A stretch of DNA of 64,000 nucleotides from Paraburkholderia caribensis (lineage in GTDB: Bacteria > Pseudomonadota > Gammaproteobacteria > Burkholderiales > Burkholderiaceae): NCBI RefSeq assembly GCF_002902945.1, contig NZ_CP026102.1, forward strand, positions 1,798,001 to 1,862,000, read 5' to 3'. How positions within the stretch are numbered: position 1 is the stretch's first letter; the number at the start of each line of letters is the position of its first letter. Below the pieces are notes generated by a model that was not told the DNA's origin, searched no databases, and saw only the letters and a program-made list of their open reading frames with translations. Shown here one piece after another: positions 52,899 through 61,683 of this stretch. A program made the translations under genes and the position numbers.

Positions 52899-54305
52899 TC
52901 ATTCAGGCGGGTCGAATTCGGCCTTAAGCGTACCCTCATCGATCGCCTGCTTGAACCTGGCATAGTCCGCCTCGTTCTGGTCGGCGTACAGGATCGAGAA
53001 CGCGGCGATGGCCTTGTCGAACTCATCGCTCTTTCCCAGATATCCGCTGATGATGGACGGATCGCCAGAGCGTGCATGGGACAGCGCGAGCGATTGTCCG
53101 CACCAGTCGGCAAAGCCGATCATTTCGACCTTGCCGAAGGTCTCGACGGCAGGCTTGATTTTGACGTCCCGCAACTGGCGCACGTAATAGTCCCACCCTT
53201 GCTCCCCCTTTGTCCAACCGAGAAACATGTCGCTTGCGGGTTGAACCAGCCGATGGCCGTTGACGACACGTTGCCCGTGATTCTCATAGACGCTCTTTCC
53301 CGCGTAGGCTTCCAGCACCGAGGCGCGCGCTTCCTTGACCTGGAGGAAGAGCGGATCGCCCGCACCGTCCATTAGCAGGACGACCCAGCAGCGGGTCCCG
53401 ACGCTTCCTACTCCCACCACCTTAATCGCAGCATCCACGATCTTGAAACGGTCGACGAGGACCCGCTGGGCTGGGGTCAGGCTTTCACGATAGCCGCTGA
53501 AGCCCTTCCTGATCGCAACCTCAAGGGTTCCGGGTTTCTGGCCCTGTGGATGGAAGATCGACGGACGTTCGTCCCTGATGAGCGCTGTCCCCCCCTTGCC
53601 GGAAGCGAGCTTCGGGAACAGAACTTCGGCCATGCTGCTTGCACGCTCTTTCTCCACCCTCCTGATCACGCGGCGGCGCAGAGCCGGGTCGTCGATGGAG
53701 GCGATCAAGGCCTCCGCCTCAATCGCGTGGTACCAGAGATCCAGTGATTTCATTTCGCTGAATGTTGCCATGCTCTCGCGGTACGAGCGCACACAGGCGA
53801 GAACCGCATCCTTCGCGGTGGAGTCGCTTAGCCCGTTGTCACGGCAGGCAATCGCGAAACTGACCGCAAGACGCTTCAGGTCCCAGTCCCACGGCGCAGG
53901 AAGGGTTTCGTCAAGATCGTTGATCGCAAAAATGATGTTGCGCTCCGCGGTCGCGAAGCCGCCAAAATTCATAAGGTGAGCGTCACCGCAACACTGCACA
54001 TGTATGCCGGGAGTCGGCAGCGACGCGACGTCATGCGCCATGTTGAGCGCGGCACCTCGATAGAACGTGAATGGCGACTGAAGCATGCGGCCGTGTCGAA
54101 GCGGAACGAGTTCGGGCAGACGGCCCTCATTGGCTTGCTGGACCAGACAAACGGGGTCAGGACGATCGACAGTGCGCTTCCATGCGCCGTGCAAACCGCG
54201 CGGGCATTTTCCACGGAGGCTTTTCCCGAGCGCGCGCCGCTCCGCCCGCGAGGGAGAATGCGTCGCGGTGCCATCCTTAAACTCGCTTAACAGGATCTGT
54301 TCCAT
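52899..54305 (-). CDS. DUF2252 family protein
   Basis: A 468-residue protein of the DUF2252 family, distantly related to aminoglycoside-phosphotransferase-like kinase folds. Family blocks include MLQSPFTFYRGAALNMAHDV, GIHVQCCGDAHLMNFGGFAT, FAINDLDETLPAPWDWDLKR and VVGVGSVGTRCWVVLL. GDAH and NDLDET would be catalytic or metal-binding positions in a kinase-like active site. The substrate is unknown. An FNR/Anr-like box lies about 61 bases upstream of the start, suggesting low-oxygen induction with the other genes on this side of the window. Confidence 0.88.
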   Translation of the reverse strand: MEQILLSEFKDGTATHSPSRAERRALGKSLRGKCPRGLHGAWKRTVDRPDPVCLVQQANEGRLPELVPLRHGRMLQSPFTFYRGAALNMAHDVASLPTPGIHVQCCGDAHLMNFGGFATAERNIIFAINDLDETLPAPWDWDLKRLAVSFAIACRDNGLSDSTAKDAVLACVRSYRESMATFSEMKSLDLWYHAIEAEALIASIDDPALRRRVIRRVEKERASSMAEVLFPKLASGKGGTALIRDERPSIFHPQGQKPGTLEVAIRKGFSGYRESLTPAQRVLVDRFKIVDAAIKVVGVGSVGTRCWVVLLMDGAGDPLFLQVKEARASVLEAYAGKSVYENHGQRVVNGHRLVQPASDMFLGWTKGEQGWDYYVRQLRDVKIKPAVETFGKVEMIGFADWCGQSLALSHARSGDPSIISGYLGKSDEFDKAIAAFSILYADQNEADYARFKQAIDEGTLKAEFDPPE

Positions 54306-54632
54306 GACCGGCCCGCCTGCGCTTTTTAACTAACGATGGCACGGGGCCCGTGATTGGGATTGACGCACGTCAAGCAAACAGCCGGAAACGCAACGAGATG
54401 GAACCAGCGATGGGCGGCGCGAGGCGTGACCAGAGAATGCAGGTGCACTGGAGAATCAGTATCAAAATCCAAAACGACGACGCTGAGGGCGATGGCAGCC
54501 TGCCGTTCGTGATCCACGTCACGCAGTCGTAAGATGAACGCCATGCAGACGCTTTCATCAACACGGCTCCCTTTCTGGCCACCGATCATCGGCGAATGCA
54601 CGCTGCAGCTTGCTGGCAAAGTTCACTAGTAA
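54306..54632. other. Intergenic region between DUF2252 gene and flavodoxin gene
   Basis: 327 bp. It contains the FNR/Anr-like site listed separately. No gene is supported; a 60-codon plus-strand frame and a 97-codon minus-strand frame have no domain. Confidence 0.4.
54360..54373. promoter_or_regulatory. FNR/Anr-like box upstream of the DUF2252 gene
   Basis: TTGACGCACGTCAA is a perfect palindrome fitting TTGAY-N4-RTCAA, the half-sites recognised by FNR/Anr/Dnr regulators. Its centre is 61 bases upstream of the DUF2252 start codon. A weak -10 such as TTAGTT follows on the minus strand. A nearly identical box precedes the synthetase/dehydrogenase operon at 55807. Confidence 0.65.
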
Positions 54633-55076
54633 TCAGCTGGCGTGGGCACGTTTCGCTTCGCGTGCTGTTATCTGGCATTGAGCAACAGGACCACTACCAA
54701 CGAGTGCACGCATCTGGGCAAACGCCGTTTCACTTCCACGCCCTCCCAGGCTGCAAGAGAACGCGACGTGGCGAAATCCTGATTTATTCGCAATAAGATA
54801 GGCGCGAACCGGCGATGCCACCGACCCGGCCCATATTGGGGTCCCGACTATCACTAACTCGTACGACAGAGGATCTTTCGTGGTCGGCATAATACCGGCT
54901 GGACGCTGACGAATTGCCTCGACCAACGAACGCTGATACCCGAACGGACCGGCGCGGCCACGCCGATCGAGAATCTCTTCGACGTCCGGGTCCAGCATCT
55001 GGCCGAGCTCCGATGCGATCGCACGCGTCACGCCCGACCGCGAATAGTAGACGACCAATATCCTCTTCCTTTCCAT
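54633..55076 (-). CDS. Flavodoxin family protein
   Basis: A 147-residue flavodoxin-like protein starting MERKRILVVYYSRSGVTRAI, whose YYSRSGVT loop binds the FMN phosphate. It continues VEEILDRRGRAGPFGYQRSL, then YELVIVGTPIWAGSVASPVR, the second flavin-binding loop. The frame is open further 5' to 55211, but the flavodoxin fold begins at the ATG at 55076. It resembles NAD(P)H:quinone-reductase-like flavodoxins. Role unknown; it sits in a low-oxygen-type cluster. Confidence 0.85.
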   Translation of the reverse strand: MERKRILVVYYSRSGVTRAIASELGQMLDPDVEEILDRRGRAGPFGYQRSLVEAIRQRPAGIMPTTKDPLSYELVIVGTPIWAGSVASPVRAYLIANKSGFRHVAFSCSLGGRGSETAFAQMRALVGSGPVAQCQITAREAKRAHAS

Positions 55077-55430
55077 TTCGAGCCCCCGCACATTTGAACG
55101 ACGCCTGCACGAATGGCGCCAGAAACGCTTAAGCGAAGAATAGAGCTCGGGTTGCATAGGTACGTGCCAGATCAAGGGCGATACAACGCTTGTGTCAGAG
55201 CACGAGTGCATCTACGAGCGTATGCCCTATACAGAGGGGAGCGGGTCCGGCAACGAACGGAGCGGGATGCGACGCTCGTCGCTCCGGCACGCAGCGTGCT
55301 TACAGCAGGAGAGACAGCAGGAGGCACCGGCATTGTCGGGCAAGACGCAATCGTATTTCAACCTCCCAACTGCAACTGCTCACGGTAAAAGCGGACAAGC
55401 TTTGAGTAATCAATCGTACCAACGGTGGCT
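55077..55430. other. Intergenic region, no gene supported
   Basis: Overlapping plus-strand frames between 55113 and 55479 lack domains and sound starts. A CGCTTAAGCG palindrome lies near 55125. Confidence 0.35.
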
Positions 55431-55670
55431 TCATAAATGCTTTGCTGCGAGTGGTTTGGCTTCAGGCAAGAACTGTTGAACTCTCCCGACCGAGCTGAGT
55501 ATCGAACGACCCTGCGCGGTCAGACACAAGTGTGTGTATCCTGACGCGAGCGTCTCCAGCGAAACAAGTTGGCGCTCGCGCAACGCGTCCAGATCGCCAA
55601 GGTCGAGATGTTCCGACTGCCTGGTTGTCTCAACCAGCATCAGCGCTGCTATCTCATGTAGGCTAAGCAT
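55431..55670 (-). CDS. Hypothetical small protein, winged-helix-like
   Basis: 79 residues starting MLSLHEIAALMLVETTRQSE; the ATG at 55670 has GGAG 8 bases upstream. It has two short helices (LGDLDALRERQLVSLETLAS) followed by HLCLTAQGRSILSSVGRV, a pattern like the wing and last helix of MarR/PadR-type proteins. It is too short for a confident family. It is divergent from the synthetase operon, with the FNR/Anr-like box between them. Confidence 0.5.
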   Translation of the reverse strand: MLSLHEIAALMLVETTRQSEHLDLGDLDALRERQLVSLETLASGYTHLCLTAQGRSILSSVGRVQQFLPEAKPLAAKHL

Positions 55671-55806
55671 CGTCGTCTCCATTTATCTGACGGTCCATGC
55701 ATTGATGGATTCTTTGAAGGATAGATGTTCATCAAATGCTGTCGATGCGCACTTTGTCGCATCCCGAGCTTCGGCACGGCAACATTGTGGATGTCATTTG
55801 CTGTGC

Positions 55807-55820
55807 TTGACGCAAATCAA
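55807..55820. promoter_or_regulatory. FNR/Anr-like box upstream of the synthetase/dehydrogenase operon
   Basis: TTGACGCAAATCAA matches TTGAY-N4-ATCAA. A -10-like TACAGT stands at 55842-55847, predicting a start of transcription near 55854. The box centre is then about 41 bases upstream, the class II position of FNR-type activators. The first gene starts at 55903. Confidence 0.75.
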
Positions 55821-55902
55821 GCGTGCCCGTCAAAGCGGGCCTACAGTGGAACCGTGCTGCACACCGTTCAATGCTGGGCAGGCACTCCGTTGAGACACAT
55901 CT

Positions 55903-57666
55903 ATGAACGCATCGTCGACCATCCGCAAGACGGCTTCAGATTTGCGGGTGACGCCTAATTTTTCCGATTACGAGGGCGAGCGCCACCGTTTCTCGTGGGC
56001 CGCAGCGGCAGCTGAACTGACCGCTGGGAAACGTGACATCAACATCGGATGGCAGGCCGTCGACCGGCATCGCGCCGAAGGCCTCGCAGACAAGCCAGCA
56101 TTGCGCTTTCTCGCACGAGACGCTTCACCCCGAACATTTACATACGACCAGCTGGCCGCACAGACCAACCGCTTCTGCAACGTGTTGCACAGCCTTGGGA
56201 TCGCGAAAGGCGATCGTGTCTTTATCCTTGCGGGGCGCATCCCGGAGCTCTACATCGCGCTGGTCGGCGGCCTGAAGTTCGGTGCCGTCATCTCCCCGCT
56301 CTTCTCCGCGTTTGGGCCAGAACCCATCATCACGCGCGTCAATCTAGGTGGCGCAACGGTGCTGCTGACCACGGATGCGTTGTTTGAACGGAAAATCGGC
56401 CCCTGGCGCGCCCGCATGCCGACCTTGAAACATGTGCTCCTCGTTGGGGAAGAAGGCGCACCGGTTGCCAGCCCCGGCACCCTCGATCTTTCCCAGCTCA
56501 TGTCAGGCGCGTCAGACTCGTTCGACCACGCGGCAACGGGTCCCGAGGATCCCGCGCTGCTGCACTTCACCAGCGGCACAACAGGCACGCCCAAAGGCGC
56601 TGTCCATGTGCACAGTGCTGCCATCACGCATTGGGTGACGGGACGTTATGCACTCGATCTGCATCCCGAGGATATCTACTGGTGCACCGCTGATCCCGGC
56701 TGGGTGACGGGTACGTCATACGGGATCATTGCGCCTCTGCTGCACGGCGTGACATCCATCGTCGATCGGGAAGAGTTCGACGCGGAACGCTGGTATGGCA
56801 TCTTGCACGACGAAGCTGTTTCGGTGTGGTACACGGCGCCGACTGCGATCCGGATGCTGATGCGCGCTGGCGCCGACGCGGCCGCAAAATATGCGTTCCC
56901 GCAATTGCGCTTCGTTGCCAGCGTCGGGGAACCGTTGAATCCTGAAGCAGTTCGCTGGGGAAAAGACGTGCTGGGTTTGCCGATTCACGATAATTGGTGG
57001 CAAACGGAAACGGGCGGGATCATGATCGCCAACACGCCAGCATTCGATATCAAGCCTGGTTCGATGGGCAGACCACTACCGGGCGTGGATGCCGCCATCA
57101 TTCAACGCAGTGGCGACGGCGGTGTCCGTATCGTCGACGAACCTGGCGCGCAAGGTGAATTGGCACTCAGGCGCGGGTGGCCCTCCATGTTTCGCGGTTA
57201 CCTCAACGAGGACGCGCGCTATCGCAAGTGCTTCAACGGAGACTGGTATCTGACGGGCGATCTGGCACAGCGGGATGCAGACGGCTATTACTGGTTCGTC
57301 GGCCGGGCTGACGATGTCATCAAGTCCGCCGGCCATCTGATCGGGCCTTTCGAGGTGGAAAGTGCACTCATGGAGCATCCCGCCGTAGCGGAGGCTGGCG
57401 TTATCGGCAAGCCCGACCCGGTGCTGGGCGAATCGGTCAAGGCCTTTATCTCACTCAACAAAGGTTTCGAACCGGACGAGGCGTTGCGCATGGCATTGCT
57501 CGGACATGCGAGGAAGCGGCTTGGCGCGGCTGTCGCGCCGAAGGAGATTGCCTTCGTCGCACAACTGCCGCACACGCGTAGCGGCAAGATCATGCGACGA
57601 CTTCTGAAAGCGCGTGACTTAGGTCTGGCGGAAGGCGACACGTCGACACTGGAGAGCGCAGCATGA
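55903..57666 (+). CDS. Acetyl-CoA synthetase-like AMP-forming ligase
   Basis: A 587-residue adenylate-forming enzyme close in size to the short (AcsA-type) acetyl-CoA synthetases. The P-loop-like LHFTSGTTGTPKGAVHVH is near residue 222. WCTADPGWVTGTSYGIIAPL and DNWWQTETGGIMIA near residue 363 follow. The hinge and ligase region is YLTGDLAQRDADGYYWFVGR and ADDVIKSAGHLIGPFEVESA. The catalytic Lys is in RSGKIMRRLLKAR near residue 560. It should activate acetate or another short acyl group to acyl-CoA. It overlaps the E1 alpha gene (ATGA). An FNR/Anr-like box lies upstream. Confidence 0.92.
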   Translation: MNASSTIRKTASDLRVTPNFSDYEGERHRFSWAAAAAELTAGKRDINIGWQAVDRHRAEGLADKPALRFLARDASPRTFTYDQLAAQTNRFCNVLHSLGIAKGDRVFILAGRIPELYIALVGGLKFGAVISPLFSAFGPEPIITRVNLGGATVLLTTDALFERKIGPWRARMPTLKHVLLVGEEGAPVASPGTLDLSQLMSGASDSFDHAATGPEDPALLHFTSGTTGTPKGAVHVHSAAITHWVTGRYALDLHPEDIYWCTADPGWVTGTSYGIIAPLLHGVTSIVDREEFDAERWYGILHDEAVSVWYTAPTAIRMLMRAGADAAAKYAFPQLRFVASVGEPLNPEAVRWGKDVLGLPIHDNWWQTETGGIMIANTPAFDIKPGSMGRPLPGVDAAIIQRSGDGGVRIVDEPGAQGELALRRGWPSMFRGYLNEDARYRKCFNGDWYLTGDLAQRDADGYYWFVGRADDVIKSAGHLIGPFEVESALMEHPAVAEAGVIGKPDPVLGESVKAFISLNKGFEPDEALRMALLGHARKRLGAAVAPKEIAFVAQLPHTRSGKIMRRLLKARDLGLAEGDTSTLESAA

Positions 57667-58682
57667 CAGTCGACCATCCCGCTCCCCTGCCACCGTCGGG
57701 CCCCGTTCCCTATGAGAAGACCTTCGCGCTCGGGTTGTTGCGTGACATGCTGCGCGTGCGGCGGCTAGAGGAAAAATGCGCGGAGCTTTACGGCGCCGGC
57801 AAGATTCGCGGCTTTCTGCATCTGTATATCGGTGAAGAGGCAACCGCAGTGGGCGCGCTTCATGCGCTCACGTCCGAAGACAACATCGTCGCGACGTATC
57901 GTGAACATGCCCATGCATTGGTACGCGGCATGGACATGGGCGTGCTCATGGCTGAAATGTATGGCAAGTATGAAGGCTGCGCGCACGGACGAGGTGGCTC
58001 GATGCATCTGTTCGATCGAACGAAGCGGCTGTTCGGCGGGAATGCAATCGTCGGCGGCAGTCTCCCCCTCGCCGTCGGGCTGGCCCTCGCGCAAAAAATG
58101 CAAGGCAGCCACGGCATCACCGCATGCTTTTTTGGCGACGGCGCGGTAGCCGAAGGGGCCTTTCACGAATCGATGAATCTCGCTGCACTGTGGCGATTGC
58201 CCGTTCTGTTTTGCTGCGAAAACAATCTGTACGCAATGGGGACGGCAATCGAGCGAAGCCAGTCACAGACGGATCTGTGCGCCAAGGCCGCTGCCTATAA
58301 CGTCGCCACACGCAGCGCGGATGGAATGGATGTCGTGTCTGTACACGAAGCCACGAGAGAGGCTGTCGCGTACGTACGAGCCGCACAGAATCCACTCTTT
58401 CTCGAGTTCAAGACATACCGCTTCCGCGCCCATTCGATGTACGACGCCGAACTGTACCGCGAGAAGGCTGAAGTTGAGCTATGGAAGACGCGCGGTCCGA
58501 TCCACACTTTTACCGCCCGTCTGAAGGACGAGTGCAAATTGTCTGAGGACGAGTTCCTCGTACTCGATTCGGCGGCTCTGGCGGAAGTTGAGGGTGCCGT
58601 AGCGTTTGCGGAGGCCGGCACATGGGAGCGTGTCGAAGATCTCCTGACTGACCTCTACACCGCAACGGGGCAAACGCCATGA
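57663..58682 (+). CDS. Pyruvate/acetoin dehydrogenase-type E1 alpha subunit
   Basis: A 339-residue thiamine-diphosphate-dependent subunit. The ThDP motif runs from CFFGDGAVAEGAFHESMNLA (about residue 157) to CCENNLYAMGT (about residue 186). YREHAHALVRGMD and GCAHGRGGSMHLFD are conserved substrate and phosphorylation-loop blocks. It fits the PdhA/AcoA family. With the next two genes it encodes an E1-E2 oxidative decarboxylation complex. Four-base overlaps on both sides imply coupled translation. Confidence 0.93.
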   Translation: MTVDHPAPLPPSGPVPYEKTFALGLLRDMLRVRRLEEKCAELYGAGKIRGFLHLYIGEEATAVGALHALTSEDNIVATYREHAHALVRGMDMGVLMAEMYGKYEGCAHGRGGSMHLFDRTKRLFGGNAIVGGSLPLAVGLALAQKMQGSHGITACFFGDGAVAEGAFHESMNLAALWRLPVLFCCENNLYAMGTAIERSQSQTDLCAKAAAYNVATRSADGMDVVSVHEATREAVAYVRAAQNPLFLEFKTYRFRAHSMYDAELYREKAEVELWKTRGPIHTFTARLKDECKLSEDEFLVLDSAALAEVEGAVAFAEAGTWERVEDLLTDLYTATGQTP

Positions 58683-59653
58683 CCCGCCATCTCACGTTCC
58701 GGGAGGCCTTGCGCGAGTCGCTGCGCGAGGCGCTCGCGAACGACCGTCGCGTGTTCCTGATGGGTGAAGACGTGGGTAAGTACGGAGGAACCTACGCGGT
58801 GTCGGCCGGACTTCTCGATGAGTTCGGGCCCGAGCGTATCCGGGACACACCGCTGTCGGAACTTGGCTTCACGGGAGCAGGCATCGGGGCCGCATTGGGC
58901 GGCATGCGCCCCATCGTCGAGGTTATGACCGTGAATTTCAGCCTGCTGGCGCTAGACCAGATCGTCAATACGGCGGCCCTCTATCACCATATGTCGGGTG
59001 GAAAATTCTCGGTGCCACTCGTGGTGCGTATGGCGACAGGCGCGGGTCGTCAGGTGGCGGCGCAGCATTCACACAGCTTCGAAGGCTGGTACGCGGGCAT
59101 TCCCGGAATCAAGGTGATCGCTCCCGCGACCATCGAGGACGCCCGTCATATGTTGCAAGCGGCGCTCGCCGATCCGGACCCGGTGCTGATTTTCGAACAT
59201 GCGGGGCTGTACAACCTCGAAGGGGACATGCCCGACGTCGAGCGCGTCGACATCGTCAGCGCAAAGGTCCGGCGCGAGGGGAAGGATGTGGCGATCCTTG
59301 CCTATGGCGGTTCAATGCGCAAGGCACTGGATGCTGCGCAGACGTTGGCGAAGGACGGCATCGATGCTGAAGTGGTGGACCTGCGCGTGTTGAGGCCCCT
59401 CGACGATGCAACGATTATGCAGTCAGTGTCGAAGTGCAGACGGGTCGTCATTGTCGATGAATGCTGGCGAAGCGCAAGCATCGCAGGCGAGATCATGGCG
59501 CGGCTGGTCGAACAGGTCTTTTACGAGTTGGATGCGCCAGCGTGCCGTGTGTGCTCCGAAGATGTGCCTATCCCCTATTCCCGCCATATGGAACAAGCGG
59601 CATTACCCCAGGTCGACAGGATCGTCTCCGCGGTGAAACAATTGTTTGCGTGA
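58679..59653 (+). CDS. Pyruvate/acetoin dehydrogenase-type E1 beta subunit
   Basis: A 324-residue transketolase-like subunit starting TRHLTFREALRESLREALAN, then VFLMGEDVGKYGGTYAVSAG, RIRDTPLSELGFTGAGIGAA and PIVEVMTVNFSLLALDQIVN. The C-terminal part has VVIVDECWRSASIAGEIMAR. It pairs with the alpha subunit to form the E1 heterotetramer. Confidence 0.94.
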   Translation: MTRHLTFREALRESLREALANDRRVFLMGEDVGKYGGTYAVSAGLLDEFGPERIRDTPLSELGFTGAGIGAALGGMRPIVEVMTVNFSLLALDQIVNTAALYHHMSGGKFSVPLVVRMATGAGRQVAAQHSHSFEGWYAGIPGIKVIAPATIEDARHMLQAALADPDPVLIFEHAGLYNLEGDMPDVERVDIVSAKVRREGKDVAILAYGGSMRKALDAAQTLAKDGIDAEVVDLRVLRPLDDATIMQSVSKCRRVVIVDECWRSASIAGEIMARLVEQVFYELDAPACRVCSEDVPIPYSRHMEQAALPQVDRIVSAVKQLFA

Positions 59654-59680
59654 TGCCACGTAATGCAGGCAGGAGGACGC

Positions 59681-60829
59681 ATGATCGAGTTCACGTTGCC
59701 TTCGATGGGGGCCGACATGGACGAGGGTACGCTCCTCGAATGGAAAATAAAGCCAGGTGACGTGGTCACAAAAGGTCAGATAGTGGCCATTGTCGACACG
59801 AGCAAAGCGGCCGTCGACGTCGAAAACTGGTATGAGGGAACGGTATACGAACTGATCACGAAGCCCGGCGAGAAAATACCCGTGGGTACGCCGATGGCAA
59901 TTTTTCTCGAGCGAGGTGAATCCGCGTCAGAGGTCAGGAAGCGTCCGCGCGCGATACCGCCGACACCCGCCCCACTGCCTGTCGATGCAGCTCCGCAGCG
60001 CCACAAGGTCTCGCCTGCGGCGCGAAAGCATGCTCAGGAACATCATGTCAATCTCGACAAGATCGTAGGTAGCGGCCCGGGCGGTTCGGTGACATATGAC
60101 GACGTCGAACAGGCCATTCGCAGCGCCGCCTGCATCACACCTGCGCCAGCCGGCGACAGGCTCGCAGCGATCAGAACGGTGATCGCGGGTGCTATGGAGC
60201 GCTCGAAACGGGAAATACCTCATTACTACGTCAGCGAGATGATCCCAATCGAAAAAGCGCTCGAATGGCTTCACACCGAAAACGCCAAACGCTCGATCAA
60301 TGATCGGATGTTGCTTGCAGTCCTGTTGCTGAAAGCGGTGACTGTGACACTGCGACGCTTTCCCGAGCTAAACGGCTTCTACCGCGCAGGCTCATTCGTT
60401 GCGGCCGGGAAGACTCACGTCGGGGTGGCAATCTCGTTGCGCCACGGCGGTCTCGTCGCACCCGCCCTGCTCGACACCCAGAATAAAACGTTGCTGCAAC
60501 TCATGCGGGAGCTGACCGATCTCACGAAACGTTGCCGCGCCGGTTCGCTACGCAGTTCCGAATTATCGGAAGCCACCATCACCGTCACGAACCTCGGCGA
60601 TCAGGGAGCCGCCGAAGTATTCGGCGTCATCTATCCACCGCAGGTTGCGCTGGTCGGATTCGGCCGCGTCATCGAACGTCCGTGGGCGTACAACGGGGAA
60701 GTCAAGATAGTACGCACGCTGACCGCCACGCTGTCAGCAGATCATCGCGTGTCTGACGGTCATCGTGGCGCGCTATTTCTTCTTGAACTGAGCGACGCGC
60801 TGCAACATCCTGAGGAACTCGATCAATGA
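59681..60829 (+). CDS. Dihydrolipoamide acyltransferase (E2)
   Basis: About 382 residues from the ATG at 59681, which has AGGAGG 5 bases upstream (an earlier ATG at 59663 is less favoured). The lipoyl domain has EWKIKPGDVVTKGQIVAIVD and the lipoylated Lys in VDTSKAAVDVENW near residue 42. The peripheral-subunit-binding domain is KVSPAARKHAQEHHVNLDKI and GSGPGGSVTYDDVE. The catalytic domain ends in SADHRVSDGHRGALFL, carrying the HxxxDG signature. No lipoamide dehydrogenase (E3) gene follows, so a shared cellular E3 must be used. Confidence 0.94.
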   Translation: MIEFTLPSMGADMDEGTLLEWKIKPGDVVTKGQIVAIVDTSKAAVDVENWYEGTVYELITKPGEKIPVGTPMAIFLERGESASEVRKRPRAIPPTPAPLPVDAAPQRHKVSPAARKHAQEHHVNLDKIVGSGPGGSVTYDDVEQAIRSAACITPAPAGDRLAAIRTVIAGAMERSKREIPHYYVSEMIPIEKALEWLHTENAKRSINDRMLLAVLLLKAVTVTLRRFPELNGFYRAGSFVAAGKTHVGVAISLRHGGLVAPALLDTQNKTLLQLMRELTDLTKRCRAGSLRSSELSEATITVTNLGDQGAAEVFGVIYPPQVALVGFGRVIERPWAYNGEVKIVRTLTATLSADHRVSDGHRGALFLLELSDALQHPEELDQ

Positions 60830-61077
60830 ACCATCCCGACATTCGTGCTATTGTGCTGAGCACACTGCAGACGATCGCGCCCGAGGTCGACACAACAACC
60901 TTGCGCGACGATCGCCCGCTACGCAAACAGGTCGATCTTGATTCGATGGATTGGCTCAATTTTCTGACAGGCCTCCACGAGAGGCTTCGTGTGGAAATAC
61001 CTGAAGCCGATTATGGTCGCCTCGTCACGCTGGCCGACGTCGTTGCGTATCTGGAAGTCGAGAGCAACGACCGGTAG
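60826..61077 (+). CDS. Acyl carrier protein-like protein in the dehydrogenase operon
   Basis: 83 residues with the acyl-carrier fold. The 4'-phosphopantetheine site is VDLDSMDWLNFLTGL, with Ser40 in the DSxD-type motif. The third helix region is YGRLVTLADVVAYLEV. The start overlaps the E2 stop (ATGA), so it is part of the same operon. A carrier protein next to an acyl-CoA synthetase and a dehydrogenase complex suggests acyl transfer to a carrier rather than only to CoA. The target is unknown. Confidence 0.88.
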   Translation: MNHPDIRAIVLSTLQTIAPEVDTTTLRDDRPLRKQVDLDSMDWLNFLTGLHERLRVEIPEADYGRLVTLADVVAYLEVESNDR

Positions 61078-61096
61078 CTTCCCGATGGCATTGGCG

Positions 61097-61564
61097 TCAC
61101 GCGTGCAAAGACGTCTGCAGCACGCTCCCAGATGCCTCGCGATTCTGCTCGTTGCGAAGGATGCTGGTCAGCATGATCCATTCGCGCCCGAGTGCTGTGA
61201 TCACATCGTCGAGAGACAATATCCCCATGATGTCGATACCGTTGCTGACCACCGCCAGGCGGCGCACGCCATGGCTTGCCATCGCCTGCATTGCCTCAGT
61301 GATGTCGGCGTTCACATCGATAGACAGAATTTGCGGGCTCATCACCTCGCCTACTCGCACAGTGATCGGCGACGACCCGGTGCAAACCGACTGTAATACG
61401 ATGTCCCGGTCGGTGAGAACGCCGAGTATGCGGCCTGAGCCACCGCCCTCCGATACGATCAGTGCGCCGACATGCTGGTCTCGCATTTGCACTGCCGCTT
61501 CCTGCAGACTGCAGGTTGCCGGAATATGGACCACACCCTGGCTGTAGAACTCACTGACTTTCAT
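61097..61564 (-). CDS. CBS-domain protein
   Basis: 155 residues made of two CBS motifs. The first is VVHIPATCSLQEAAVQMRDQ followed by GALIVSE and GVLTDRDIVLQSV. The second is ILSIDVNADITEAMQAMASH followed by RRLAVVSNGIDIMGILSLDD. CBS pairs bind adenosine nucleotides and sense energy state. The ATG at 61564 has GAGGAGG upstream. It converges on the acyl carrier protein gene, only 19 bases apart. Confidence 0.88.
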   Translation of the reverse strand: MKVSEFYSQGVVHIPATCSLQEAAVQMRDQHVGALIVSEGGGSGRILGVLTDRDIVLQSVCTGSSPITVRVGEVMSPQILSIDVNADITEAMQAMASHGVRRLAVVSNGIDIMGILSLDDVITALGREWIMLTSILRNEQNREASGSVLQTSLHA

Positions 61565-61683
61565 GGCAAACCTCCTCGGACTCGCGACGCAGCCTTGCAA
61601 TAATGAGACCTATCGCCAGTCATATCCTGATTCAGCTCACAAGGCCAACACCGCAAGCTGCGGTCGTGCGGCCCAACCATCTC

